Counted from the stretch's first letter, positions 26,401-36,353 are shown. The stretch: 64,000 nt of DNA from Cladopsammia gracilis (GCA_022457155.1 JAJGOT010000213.1:1021001-1085000), one strand, 5' to 3'. The notes: generated by a model not told the origin, from the letters alone. Translations and numbers: made by a program.

Positions 26401-27044
26401 AAATCCTAAAGTGTGACCATTCAAATGAAAGCTACTGAGCAGTATTTTCCTGTGGTGCTGTTTATTATGCTGTACAAGGTGGTTCTATAACTTTTGAGTC
26501 TGTGGATGAAATCCTGAAGTGTGACCATTCAAATGAAAGCTATTGAGCAGTACTTTCCTGTGGTGCTGTTTATTATGCTGTACAAGGTTGTTCTAACTTT
26601 TGAGTCTATGGATGAAATCCTAAAGTGTGACCATTCAAATGAAAGCTACTGAGCAGTACTTTCCTGTGGTGCTGTTTATTATGCTGTACAAGGTTGTTCT
26701 AACTTTTAAGTGAATTAAAGGTCCTGTGGTGCCGTTTGACATGTTGTACAAGCTTATCAGTTAAGGTCATTCCAACATTTTTTAGTCTGTTGACAGAATA
26801 TGTATGGAATGAAGTGGGATGGGTCGTGCACATTAACAATGGTAACTGCTGTAAGTGTGGCCAGTCCAATTTTCATTAACTATGTTAAGGTAGATTGAAA
26901 TAAAGTCTTTTATTATTATTATTATTGCAGTAAAACTATCTGTATGCACAGTGTTATAAAGCAACACAGGGCGCAAAGCGTAACCTGTGCGCAAGAGCGA
27001 AACTTAAAAATAAATAAATAAATAAATAACTATTATTATTATTA

Positions 27045-27077
<33 letters not shown>

Positions 27078-29642
27078 GTAATAGTAATTGGACTGAGTGG
27101 AATACAATTCAGGGAGTAATCAGGCGAGTAATTTCAAATCGTCCTCGCGCTTTGCGCTCGACCGATTTGAAATTACAAGCATGATTACCCCTGAATTGTA
27201 CGACACGAAGTTCAATTACTAATTTATCGCATCAATAACCAAATTCGAGATTAAGAAGCTATGTCGACTATTTTGTACTAAAAACGTCTTGGATATTTTC
27301 TGTCAGTTTGAAAGTGGAAGGAAAACAGCAAAAACGAGCCATTCAAATGCAACTGATTGAAGTGCACGCAACATAGGTGTCCTATTACAGCTATCCAATT
27401 ACAACTTTTTGTAATTGGACAGCTGTAATTGGACACCCACGTGACCGCGCACCAATTACGTGAGAAATAGGTGCGCGGATGACCAATCACAATCAAGAAT
27501 TTTGTTATTGATACGATTATTATACAAACTTGTGTTTAATTCAATAATAATCTTGCAGCACCTGTTCCTGTGAGAGCAAGAAATGGTCCACCAGTAGATA
27601 CAGAAGAGATGAGACCACATCCAAAACTCGAACAAAGAAGTAGTAACAACAGCAGAGGCTCTGAAAACAACTACTCCTTGGGAGAGGGAGCTGTGGTACA
27701 ACTACCCCCGCCTCCGCCAGCTGAGGGAGGACGGCTGGAGAGTGACAGGATTATCATGGCTGATGGAACGGCAATTGACCTGTTTGATGAAAGTGATGAT
27801 AAAGGGGTACGGGAGAAAGCACATAGGAGATCGCGAGAAAGACAAGATGAGGTGTGTTTATTAATAAACAATTTATTTAAAATTATTTATACACCGAATG
27901 CAAATATGGCCATCAGGCAATTTTTTGCTTGGCCAAGTTTTCAGAGAAATAAATGATATTACATAAACAAGTGCTGCCAAGTGTATCATCTTGCAAAGTT
28001 TGAGTGTTTTTGGTTTAATGCTTGCAAAGTTATGGTTCACTGAAATTTTAAGCATTTGTATGAGAAAAGACATTCTATCCTCACTAGCCTTGCTTTCATG
28101 TTTTCCCCAAAATTTGATTGCCTATAATTTCTCCTAAAATAAGAATATGGCCTTGAAAATGCACACAATGACTTATTTTGACCTGATCTTTATCATTATT
28201 CAATAGCCCTTATCGTAGATGAGTACGCCACGCCAGCATATCAGCGGTTTCTCGCTTTCTTGACCCTATAGTCTCATTTTGATGTTTACACTCATCGTCG
28301 TCAGAGGTTCTTGTAAACATCAAAACGAGACTATAGGGTCAAGAAAGCGAGAAATCGCTGATATGTTGGTGTGGCGTACTCATCTATGATAAGGGCCATT
28401 GCTTTTCTTTTTGAGAACCTGTCCAAACAAAAAATTGCTGGATGGCCATATTTGCATTCGGTGTATTGTGTTCAGTGGGTAGAGTCTACCTGCTATAGCT
28501 CAGAAGGAGGTCAGACAGCTTATTGAGAATTACATATGTTATTTTCAATGCATTTTTAAGTGTAAAAAAAGAAAATCTAAAATCCCCACTCAGGATTGAA
28601 CCTGCGACCTCAGCTAGGCTTAGGCTTACATAGCCTTCCGTACTAGGGTACTAGCTTCTCGGGTTGTTTAGGCCTAAATTTAACTAAAAAACTGCTAACC
28701 GTAACCTCAACTGAAAGCTTAGCAGCTACTCCGCTATATATTCTCATTAAGGTATCTGACCTCCTTCTGAGCTATAGCATTTAGACTCTAGCATTGTGTT
28801 GTTCCAGAAAGTCTCCATACCCCTCCCACGGAAGGTTTTTTGGTTTGGACCCCCAGCCCACCCCTCTGGAAATTCCAATTTAGCTTCATACATTCCTTTA
28901 AAAAACTTTTGCTTTTGAGACCCCCCCCCCCCCCCCCCCCCCACTTCTCGGAATTTCTAGTATCCTTCTATGGGAGAGGTATGGATATCTTCTGGATCCA
29001 CACATTCCACAAATCATTTTGCAAAGCTGAGCCAAGTTGTTGCAGAAACCTGAGACAGGTCTGGAACAAGATTGAAACATTAAACAATTTTCATTATTAA
29101 TTTTCTTTGTTTAATAGGAATTTGCAAGAAAACTACAGGAGGAGGAAAACAAGGTATATGTCTATTAATATTGTTCAACACTAAATAAAACAAATTTTAT
29201 GACTTTTTTTTCCAGAGGTCATGGGAGGGAGTTTGTAAAATTATTGAATAATATTATTTATAATTATATACTGGAGTTTCAGATCAATAGTTAAATGACC
29301 CTGAAACTATATTGAAAATGAAACAGTTTTGAAACCATTTTTTATGACCTAATGATGACCTAAGATCATTTTAAACTACAACATATACACTCCCTTAATA
29401 GAGGGAGGAAGGAAGAGAAAAATAAAATCATTTCTTGCAGTTTAATTTGTTCAATTAAAAATTTATATATTTCAAAGTTCCTTTTTTAGCAGATGCAGAG
29501 GTTTCATTAGAAGCCGGCAAACAGCAAATTCCGCCGGCTATTTCCTAAATTATTGCCATCTACTTTTCGATTGATTTCACTGAAGTTGATGCCCAGAATT
29601 CTGGAAATGCCATTTCCAAGGTCCTAGATTTCAAAGTTTTCT

Positions 29643-29679
<37 letters not shown>

Positions 29680-32457
29680 TGCCCCAACACCCCCTAGAGG
29701 AAAGGGGCCCCTCTGTTGCCACTGCCATCTATTTTACAAATATTGCCACTTTCTCACAATTTTATTGAAAAACCCTGCAGATTTTGTCATTAAGAGAAAT
29801 GACGCTTGTTCCAGATGCAACTCCATCTTATACAAATCACTTTTTTACTATCATTAGCTGTTAGAACAAGACCGTCGAGCTGCGAATGACAGGAAGCTGG
29901 CTTTGGAATATCAAGACAGGGTAAGAGTTATTTTTTGTTTCTAGAACTGTTGAATAAAGAAACTGTTTCATCCTGGAAAAGGAATGCGAGAAACAATAAT
30001 ATTAAATATAACAGACCGAGCCCTGGAGGGGGACTGGAAACTAGACCCTTTTTAGGACTTTTTTTCTATAAATCAAGCCATACTACCCTACCTCAAAATT
30101 TCAAGATTAGGAAAGTGGCTATACATGTAAATAAACATTAATTTTCATCAATTGTGGCTAAAATAATTTATATTTAGGCAAAGTTAAACTTGAGCCGGTT
30201 GCTGGCCAGCAGTCCACCCTCATTGTCATACTTGGGGCACCCTCAAGATATTGCAGGGAGTGTCGCTTGCCTTGCCATTGCCAGCTTGCTTGCCTTCTCA
30301 CACGTTCGCTTGCTCGTTCGGCATCTAATCCCAAGTTCATCTTGGGCGATGAGTTTAATTGAGGGCAAAAATGTTGATTTGCAATTTTTTTGTGACCTCC
30401 ATCGTGAGCATGCATAGTACTTGAGCTTGTACTGGTATGATACAATGTGGTGTGTGCGATAAACAAAGGAATTTTGACAACAACTTCCTTAGGTTTTTGT
30501 CACACTTCTGCGTTTATTTTTCTACCATTAATAAAAACTCTTATTACCAACTCTTTCATGATGATAAACAATGTTAACAGTTAATGCCATAAATGATTTT
30601 TAGAAACCAGATCTCAGGCTGTTGTTTTTCAGCTTTTCCTCATTTATGATCATGTAAATTATTGCATGTACGAAAAACCTTTAAGTTGTGAATAATAAAT
30701 TATGTAACTATATAAATTTTGAAGAATGGATTTCTGTCCTTGAACATCTTTCAAAGAAGGGTGTGAACCATGAGGGAACAATAAGACTAAATTAATAAAT
30801 ATTGTGTGGAATAATATTTACAGGAATTTGCAAAGGAGTTACAAAGGAGAGAGTATGTTAGATTACAAAAGCTCAAGAGAGAAAGACAGCTAAGAAGAGC
30901 GCAGACAGTTCCTGGTGAAAGCACATCGGGTGGGAGCACAGGGGAACTTCAGGTGGGTATATACTTAATGCAGTGTATGCGACAATAGTACAGATATTCT
31001 GGACGTTAACTTGACTCCCAAGAGTGCCAAGAATCAAAATTCAAGAAAAATCCCAAATTTCATTTTGTAAAATACTGAAGAACAAATGGCACCATGTGCA
31101 AAAGTACTGCCGAAGAGGTTTCATTTAAATGGTCACACCATAGGATTTCATTGACAGACTCAAAAGTTAGAACTACTGGTACACCACAATAATATTGACT
31201 CTGGGATTGACAGAGGGTAGAAGTGTCACAGGGATTGTGACCTTTTTTGGTCAAAATCATGCAACAATACCTTAAATTATTCATGACAAAGAAATCAACC
31301 AATTCTTGAAAGAGAAACAAATCATGGTCTATTCTTGCCATTTTGGAAACAAAAATGTAAGAACTTGAAAAAAGTTAGTCTCGACTGACTTTTTTGAAGT
31401 CACATTTCATTAAGACCCTCTCAGCCTGAAAAAAAAATATTGCCCTGTCCCTAACATTTTCACTTCCCCCCATTCCTCCCCTCCCCTCCGCTCCCCCCTC
31501 CGCTCCCCCCTCCGCTCCCCCTCCGCTCCCCCCTCCCCCCCTCCGCTCCCCCCTCCCCTCCCCTTATGATGGATGCTGTATTCACCACTGAATCATACAG
31601 TGCTATGTACTACATGTGGTTCATTACTAATCTCTATTCTTGGCTTGATTCTCTTTTAGTCACATCAGAGACTACCATCCTATGAAGAGGCAGTGCACAG
31701 AAACCAAATGCCTGACCTTCTACAAGACGAGCCCACTTTCACAAAAGAACAAGATGACCAAATAGATGACTTGGCTCATCGCAAATTCACCGGCCCTGAA
31801 CGATTAGCTAGCTCCCAAAGAAATGGTTCTTTTGAACGGGACAAGGCCATGAACCGGATATCACATGCGAGTTCCCATGGCTCTCATTCACCAACAAGTA
31901 CATCTCTTGAAAGAGAAACGTTGCGGCAACAAGATTACCGATTGTCAGATTCTCCGAACCACTCACCACTGTCGTCGCTAGAAAGATCGCATGAAAGCAC
32001 AGATGAATTTGTTAGGCAGCGGTCTCACAGATCATCTTCTGGTTCGTCGCATTCTTCCACTCACATACCACCTGTCCAAACCCCTCTTTCTCCAGATACC
32101 AGAGAAGCAGTCTGGGAAAGGCTTTACGAGGAGGGTGACGACATTCTGCATAATGCAAGACATCAAAGAGTGCTAGAACGCCGTTCCACTGTTGCCAGTT
32201 CTTCACCTTCAAACCACATAACCACAGAGTTACTCAATAACGGCAACATACCTAATGGAACTGACTGTAACATTGCCGAATTTATAGATCCAACCTTTAA
32301 CCGAGGAACACAGAACAATAACGAAGCAAGCCCTCCGTCCACCCTGACTGCAAGTGCTGAAGTAAAACCCAAGGCGATGCCCCTGATACAACCACAACGC
32401 AGACGCAACTCGGATAAGAAGAAAAAAGAGAAAGAGAAGGAATGTAAGCAGCAGTAA
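14360..32457 (+). CDS. CCDC50: CCDC50 (Ymer) homologue, complete, 11 coding exons
   Basis: Vertebrate CCDC50 is a cytosolic ubiquitin-binding, coiled-coil effector that modulates EGFR down-regulation and NF-kB signalling. Exons are 14360-14402, 17506-17568, 19589-19718, 23771-23825, 24346-24393, 25671-25851, 27559-27851, 29118-29153, 29858-29920, 30824-30952 and 31660-32457, totalling 1839 nt (612 aa). The N-terminus reads MADIDESKIPSVRQ then VCQDFMVREDESLAHRLQEE, matching the CCDC50 N-terminal pattern. Residues about 40-170 are highly charged and helical. The motif E(I/F)A(R/K)xxQ recurs at the starts of exons 6, 8 and 10, like the MIU-type ubiquitin-binding helices of CCDC50. Exon 7 has a PPPPP stretch. 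The last exon is Ser/His-rich, begins near LPSYEEAV (a PPxY-like site) and ends in a Lys/Glu tail. It is longer than the human isoforms, mainly in the C-terminal half. Homology is from motif recognition, not alignment. Confidence 0.88.
16249..17150. repeat. Diverged tandem duplication, 455-bp unit
   Basis: 16249-16703 is repeated at 16704-17150 with scattered substitutions and small gaps. Landmarks such as attgtcaaaataagattg and gaatgggagggctttggtaa recur at an offset near 455. Lies in CCDC50 intron 1. Confidence 0.85.
17506..17568 (+). CDS. CCDC50: CCDC50 exon 2
   Basis: Acceptor tttttgtttttcag, donor AAT|GTAATG. Encodes VCQDFMVREDESLAHRLQEE, the most conserved block of the family. Confidence 0.9.
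18412..18680 (+). repeat. tRNA-derived SINE, copy 1
   Basis: The head gtgaagtggttagcgagtca resembles an A box region; the body is ctggtctctgccgttgtgtt, gaagaaactttgctccacat and gatggactagcattccatcc. It ends in a ctttactt-like tail. Same family as 19322-19535. Confidence 0.65.
19322..19535 (+). repeat. tRNA-derived SINE, copy 2 (diverged)
   Basis: Shares gcttagtgcgtcggtctttc, cttggtctctgccagcatgt and aagtaactttgctc with copy 1. It ends 53 bp before CCDC50 exon 3. Confidence 0.65.
19589..19718 (+). CDS. CCDC50: CCDC50 exon 3
   Basis: Acceptor ttttctttag, donor AT|GTAGGT. Encodes a basic/acidic helical stretch with RNRSERKTVREDVKAAKITY. The phase requires the next exon's first G to form Met. 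Confidence 0.85.
19871..20148. mobile_element. MITE with tagtggagctctc ends
   Basis: Starts tagtggagctctcgcgggct and ends agagagctccactgtta, imperfect inverted termini. The interior has a second short inverted pair around ggctgaaggccccctc. Boundaries approximate. Confidence 0.6.
20656..21129. mobile_element. hAT element with 8-bp target duplication
   Basis: Inverted ends tagtggtgtaacgatt and aatcgttacaccccta are flanked by exact 8-bp repeats ATTGTCAT (20648-20655, 21130-21137), the hAT hallmark. Subterminal tcgattcgattcg words are typical of the family. 474 bp, with a transposase N-terminal remnant. Confidence 0.92.
20921..21088 (+). pseudogene. hAT transposase BED-finger remnant
   Basis: A 55-codon frame begins MATNDQAIVNPPAYFRSAVW, with SAVWKYYGFP and GKSKTICKKHF resembling the start of a BED zinc finger (aromatic-rich helix, then Cys). 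It then runs into the terminal repeat. The catalytic domain is absent, so this is an internally deleted derivative. Confidence 0.65.
22110..22284. mobile_element. Foldback MITE
   Basis: Outer arms (ttattccaaaatggcggcca, 22112-22150 against 22243-22283) and inner arms (attagccctcttggcctc against gaggccaagagggctaat) fold the whole element. Lies in CCDC50 intron 3. Confidence 0.8.
23771..23825 (+). CDS. CCDC50: CCDC50 exon 4
   Basis: Acceptor ttcacctcag, donor GAG|GTAAGC. Encodes ERTEQWLARDLQHKLQSE. Confidence 0.87.
24346..24393 (+). CDS. CCDC50: CCDC50 exon 5
   Basis: 48 nt, phase 0 at both ends, acceptor gtctcttcag, donor GAG|GTAGGC. Encodes EIECERRRRNVETRDE. Confidence 0.85.
25120..26725. 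repeat. Satellite-like array of about 118-bp units around CCDC50 exon 6
   Basis: About a dozen units of gaaatcctaaagtgtgacca, caaatgaaagctactgagca, gtactttcctgtggtgctgt and ttattatgctgtacaaggt. Units near 26280-26700 are very alike; outer ones (25120-25560, 25920-26150) are diverged. The coding exon 25671-25851 lies inside. The unit is related to those at 9.7, 31.1, 34.9 and 40.0 kb. Confidence 0.88.
25671..25851 (+). CDS. CCDC50: CCDC50 exon 6 (inside a satellite-like array)
   Basis: Acceptor acatttttag, donor ACAG|GTAGGA. Encodes EIARQMQEKEALKLERARQR and a charged coiled-coil continuation. Both flanks are diverged units of the roughly 118-bp repeat array at 25120-26725. Confidence 0.88.
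27105..27198. repeat. Foldback repeat
   Basis: aattcagggagtaatcaggc and gagtaatttcaaatcg pair with cgatttgaaattac and atgattacccctgaatt. A second inverted pair (agctatccaattacaa and ttgtaattggacagct) lies near 27390-27430. Confidence 0.7.
27559..27851 (+). CDS. CCDC50: CCDC50 exon 7
   Basis: 293 nt, acceptor taatcttgcag, donor GAG|GTGTGT. Encodes a Pro/Ser/Glu-rich linker with LPPPPPAEGG, then a charged segment ending RRSRERQDE. A MITE begins 38 bp after the donor. Confidence 0.88.
27890..28465. mobile_element. MITE with a second MITE nested inside
   Basis: Outer ends tacaccgaatgcaaatatgg and ccatatttgcattcggtgta are inverted, with TA at the edges. A separate inverted-repeat element occupies about 28202-28399 within it. 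It starts 38 bp after the CCDC50 exon 7 donor. Confidence 0.8.
28202..28399. mobile_element. Nested foldback MITE
   Basis: aatagcccttatcgtagatg pairs with catctatgataagggccatt, and the arms continue inward through ctttcttgaccctatagtct to a short loop near 28300. Confidence 0.8.
28480..28791. repeat. Foldback element with a Pol III B-box-like core
   Basis: Ends tgctatagctcagaaggagg and cctccttctgagctatagca are inverted. On the minus strand, near 28590-28610, ggtcgcaggttcaatcc matches a tRNA B box, so the interior may be tRNA-derived. Confidence 0.6.
28797..29012. mobile_element. MITE family V, copy 1, with C22 run
   Basis: Ends cattgtgttgttccagaaag and atcttctggatccacacatt match those of 42727-43225. 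Contains the C22 run at 28921-28942. Lies in CCDC50 intron 7. Confidence 0.7.
29118..29153 (+). CDS. CCDC50: CCDC50 exon 8 (36-nt exon)
   Basis: Acceptor tttgtttaatag, donor AAG|GTATAT. Encodes EFARKLQEEENK, a second copy of the exon 6 opening motif. Confidence 0.85.
29490..29745. repeat. Dispersed repeat with G35 run
   Basis: gtttcattagaagccggcaa through ctggaaatgccatttccaag recurs in reverse at 63025-63212. An uninterrupted G35 follows at 29643-29677. Confidence 0.75.
29858..29920 (+). CDS. CCDC50: CCDC50 exon 9
   Basis: 63 nt, phase 0, acceptor actatcattag, donor AGG|GTAAGA. Encodes LLEQDRRAANDRKLALEYQD followed by Arg. Confidence 0.86.
30824..30952 (+). CDS. CCDC50: CCDC50 exon 10
   Basis: 129 nt, phase 0, acceptor aatatttacag, donor CAG|GTGGGT. 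Encodes EFAKELQRREYVRLQKLKRE, the third copy of the motif, then a Ser/Gly-rich linker. Confidence 0.87.
31012..31195. mobile_element. Element with internal tandem units, copy B (single unit)
   Basis: agagtgccaagaatcaaaat and tcaagaaaaatcccaaattt followed by one reversed unit (ggtcacaccataggatttca). Same family as 9690-10085. Lies in CCDC50 intron 10. Confidence 0.7.
31462..31563. repeat. C-rich simple repeat (ccctccgctcccc)n
   Basis: About 100 bp of ccctccgctcccccctccgc-type repeats in the last CCDC50 intron. The minus strand is G-rich and could form a quadruplex, as could the C-rich strand an i-motif; neither is tested. Confidence 0.8.
31660..32457 (+). CDS. CCDC50: CCDC50 terminal exon
   Basis: 798 nt from acceptor ttctcttttag to a TAA stop. 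Begins SHQRLPSYEEAVHRNQ and continues as a low-complexity Ser/His/Asn-rich region, probably disordered. It ends in a KKKKEKEKE tail. Confidence 0.88.
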   Translation, partial: SHQRLPSYEEAVHRNQMPDLLQDEPTFTKEQDDQIDDLAHRKFTGPERLASSQRNGSFERDKAMNRISHASSHGSHSPTSTSLERETLRQQDYRLSDSPNHSPLSSLERSHESTDEFVRQRSHRSSSGSSHSSTHIPPVQTPLSPDTREAVWERLYEEGDDILHNARHQRVLERRSTVASSSPSNHITTELLNNGNIPNGTDCNIAEFIDPTFNRGTQNNNEASPPSTLTASAEVKPKAMPLIQPQRRRNSDKKKKEKEKECKQQ

Positions 32458-33790
32458 TGGATCAAACATTTATATTAAGTGTTTTGTGTTTTTTTACTCA
32501 AGATGTCCCTGATTCTGAAAGGCCAGGTTTGAAAGTGGTGGTCATATTTCCTTGTCAATCAGAATACCAGGAATTTAAAACATTGTAATTAAAATTGATA
32601 CAAAAACAGTGAGAACAGATCAGCTAGGATGATACATGCCTAGCATTGCAAATTAATTAGTCCCCTTTCAACTGAATCAGTTGGTCATCATGGGCATTTC
32701 ACAGTGGAAACTTGATGATTCAGCTAAAAAGAAAATCAAATGAATTCTTATTTTGGTTTACTAGTACGAATAAAAGAATACTTTGAATTTCAGTTCCAAA
32801 AAGAACTTTCCTTCTGCACTGAAGTTCTTTGAGCTCATGTAGAAGGTAGTATTTCGCGATGAGTCCAAAGAGGGTTTGTGTAGAGGGTTTGTACCTGAGA
32901 GCAATTCTGTTATAAGGACAACATGAACCAGTCGGTTCGTTCTAAAAGTGGAATACATCATAATATTTATGTTTCAAACAACATGATTGACATTCTATTT
33001 TGAGCATTCCTTTTCTGGTCAGGAATAGTCACCAATAGTCCCAAAAAAACTTTTCCTTATTTTGCGCTACTGATTTTATTTCCAGTAATCAGTAGTTTTT
33101 ACATCTGTTCTTTGGATTAACAAGGTTATATCTCCACCACAGGCTTGCTTCAAACAATATCGCTGAATAGTAGTAGTAAATTAATTAATAATAAAATGGT
33201 AAATTTTTTTGCCAGTCAACAAACTGACCAAAAGCACAGAAATTTGTGTTACTAAATAAATGATCAACAGAGATGTGAATCCTCCCTAGTTAAGTAAATT
33301 GAACAAAAGATAATTGATGTCATTGTTGTCGCAATTTTTATGTGGGGTAAACATAATCTATTTTGTTTCCTTGCAAATGCTGTAATTAATTGAGCTTATT
33401 TAGGGTGCAGTTAGTAGTTATAAATTTTCTTAAGAAAACGTGTTCTTAGAGTGGGAGTAGCCCTCTTTGATCTAAAAGCAATTTACAATTTTAATTTTTT
33501 TAAAAAAGACGACATCACTGGCAATTTTAAGTATTCCTCATCATCAAGTTGGTTTTAGCTTATTTTAATTTATTTAGTAGATTGCACTGTTATTTCTGTA
33601 TGTTAACAGTGTTTGTATTTGCACTTTTAAACAGCTTAACAACATTCAAGACTTGAATGACTGAAAAGTACATATGGTGCTTGAAAGTCCTTGATATTTC
33701 TTCAAATATTGATTCCAGATTATTTTGCAGTTAAGAGATTTTTTGTGTAAGTGAAATGTTGACAAAACAAATTGCCGAAACAAACCAAAA
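32458..33790. other. CCDC50 3' flank / likely 3' UTR
   Basis: AT-rich sequence without a coding signal. Candidate AATAAA signals lie near 32769 and 33256; which one is used cannot be decided. Confidence 0.45.
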
Positions 33791-33792
33791 TA

Positions 33793-34002
33793 CAGTCAAC
33801 TCTCTCCAAGACGGATACCGTGCAGTGGAGGCCAACTTCAGGCATCCATCTCAGTGAGGTGTGCATCTTAGATGGGTGTCCGTAATAGGTGGGTGTCCAT
33901 CTCAGATGGGCATCCATCTTAGATGGGTGTCTGTGTCAGATGGGTGTCCATCTCAGATGGGTGTCAGTCTTAGATGGGTATTGGTTCAGAGAGAGTTTGC
34001 TG
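33793..34002. mobile_element. TA-flanked MITE with internal tcagatgggtgtc repeats
   Basis: Ends cagtcaactctctccaagac and the reverse complement cagcaaactctctctgaacc, flanked by TA (33791-33792, 34003-34004). The interior is about ten words of catctcagatgggtgtc. Confidence 0.8.
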
Positions 34003-34761
34003 TATCTACAAAATAACCTTTATTATTATTTATGGTGAAGAATTATTTTTTTTTACGTCTTTGAAGGTCTGACAATTGGTTGTTTTTGACCTTGCTAAGA
34101 ACTTTTGGTGCACAAAATATATGAGCTCTGAATTGCATAGAATTGACATATCTTTCCCATGTTTACAATCTTGAGTATTTTTTCTTACTATGCCTTCACC
34201 TGAGCATTCAATAATTAAAAGTGAATCTACTATCACTGCAACTAGAAAAGCTTCTGATTCAACACAAGAAAGTGATCATAATAATATTGTAATTATACGA
34301 CAGAGCCGCCAAGCCAAAAGTTAGTACACAAGTGGTACTTTTAAATTAAGCTACTGGAATGACTGTTTTAAGTCACTTTTTAGAGATCTATTTTTTTTGC
34401 AAAAAAAATCTTTAAAACAGTGAGTGTTAAGTTGTAGGATGTAATATAAAAATGCAAGTTTAAGTTTAGTGAATAATGCTTAATGTAATTAAGTAGAATT
34501 AAGTCAGAACAACAGCTATTAACATTTTATTTAAAATGTAAGGCAGCAGGACTAAACCAGGACAAAAAGGTATTAGAACAGTAACAAGGTTGTGGTAAAG
34601 AGGTTGGGTTACTTGAAGGGACAGCAATTATTTTGCTTCTCACATCTCTTATTACCCATTAACTGCTGTTAACTGTTTTGCATTAAAAAAATTGGAAATG
34701 AATGATGTTTCTGTTTGTCGTTTCTACTTACTTTCCGGAACTATCCCCATGGAGGCCCCCT

Positions 34762-34965
34762 TTAACTTCCAAGAGTGCCACGAATCAAAATTCAAGAAAA
34801 ATCCCAAATTTCATTTTGTAAAATATTGAAAAACAAATAGTACCATGCAAAAGTACTGACGAAGAGGTTTCATTTGAATGGTCACACCATAGGATTTCGT
34901 CCACGACTCAAAAGTTAGAACTTCACTCCTTTCCATAATTGAATGTTGGAGTGAAGGGGTTAAGG
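34762..34965. mobile_element. Element with internal tandem units, copy C (single unit)
   Basis: agagtgccacgaatcaaaat through gtcacaccataggatttcgt, then ggagtgaaggggttaag. Same family as 9690-10085, here between CCDC50 and PDE6D. Confidence 0.7.
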
Positions 34966-35368
34966 GTTTTCCGAGTATTGGATGTTAGGCAAGGAATTCT
35001 GGGGATACAGGATATTTCTGTGGAAAAAACAGGGGGACAGGATTTTGGGAAAAGGAAATCTGGAATATTGAAAAACATATTTGGGATATAGTCAACAGCT
35101 GGATATGGAGTATTTGTCAGTAGCTCAAAAATAAATGGCACGCGGAAAATGCAGACCCTCTACCCTAATAAGCCCCCCCCCCCCCCCCCCCCCCTTGGGA
35201 AGTGAAACCTGTTTAATCAAATTTTCAGGGGGAGGGGTGGTATAGGCAGGATTTTTTTACCCTTGATTGAAAGAATCCCATTTAAAATATAGGTTTAACC
35301 TCAAAGAATTCCACGCAATCTCCGTCTACCATTAACAAAAAGAATGTCATCAACAATATCATGTTTAA

Positions 35369-35632
35369 GGGCTGGTTCCCACTAGCGACGTAATCAGAAG
35401 CGGAGTCGGAAGCGTTAGGAGCCTTACTTTCTAGTGGAAGTCAAAAAACGAAGTCGCAATCGCAATCAGAAGCGCAACGGAATCGGAATCGGAAGGATCA
35501 GAAGGTTTCCTTTTTCTTCCGATTCCGCTTCTGCTTCATTCGCTTACTATCCGCTTCCGTCGTTTTGATTTCCACTAGATCGTAAGGTTCTTCCGATTCC
35601 GATTCCGCTTACGTCGCTTGTGGGAACCAAGC
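35369..35632. mobile_element. MITE flanked by TTAA
   Basis: Ends gggctggttcccactagcga and gtcgcttgtgggaaccaagc, with TTAA at 35365-35368 and 35633-35636. The interior is rich in ttccgattccgc words. TTAA suggests piggyBac-type insertion, but the ends are not diagnostic. Confidence 0.75.
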
Positions 35633-36111
35633 TTAACCCCTCAAGAATTTCGTACAATCTCCGTTTTCCCTCAAGTGAAAGAATGCCATAACCAAATTAT
35701 ATAGGTTAATACCCATAGAGTTCTAGCTTTTTGCCCTTACCCGGCTATAGAAATTTACCATTAATTTTGTTTTCATCCTTACCCCTAACATCGACACTCT
35801 GAAATATCGCAGTACAAACACATTAACAACCTACTCAAAAATGTATCAATAGGAAAGTTCCACGGTTTTTACAAAATTATTTTAGATTTAATAGGGAAGT
35901 GGTGCCAAGGAAGCGTCGTTTTTAATATTTTTTTTAAATAGTTATTTTTATTAGGTGTATATAGTTTATTATAGTCAAAGTTCAATGTTTTAAATATTGT
36001 AAATAGATAGTTTTCAACTCTTTTTACAGTAACAGTCATGGCTCCCATTGATAACAGTTTCTGTTGATACTGAAGAGATTACTGTGACTTAAATTAAAGA
36101 AAAGCACCTTA

Positions 36112-36353
36112 GGTCGTGTTCTATTGGGATCAACCGTTTCAACCTAAACCGGTTTTGGTTGATTTCGTTGAGGCGTTCCAATAGAACACTTTTCAATCAT
36201 TTTCGGTTTTTTCGGTTTCAACCATTTCAACCAGGTCCAGAGCTGGTTGAAATGGTTGATCAACCAATCGAAAACGGTTTTTTCCCAATAGAACACGAAA
36301 AAATCCAACCAACCCAACCAACCGAAAACGGTTGTCCCCAAAAGAACACGCCC
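36112..36353. mobile_element. MITE family G (gtgttctattggga), copy 1
   Basis: Ends ggtcgtgttctattgggatc and caaaagaacacgccc, TA on both sides. The interior is full of ggttgaaatggttgatcaac-type words. The other copy, 47203-47442, is in the opposite orientation. Confidence 0.8.

Noticed and set aside
31991..32469. Several overlapping frames around 32 kb on both strands
   Set aside because: They are shadows of the long CCDC50 terminal exon, which joins in phase to exon 10.
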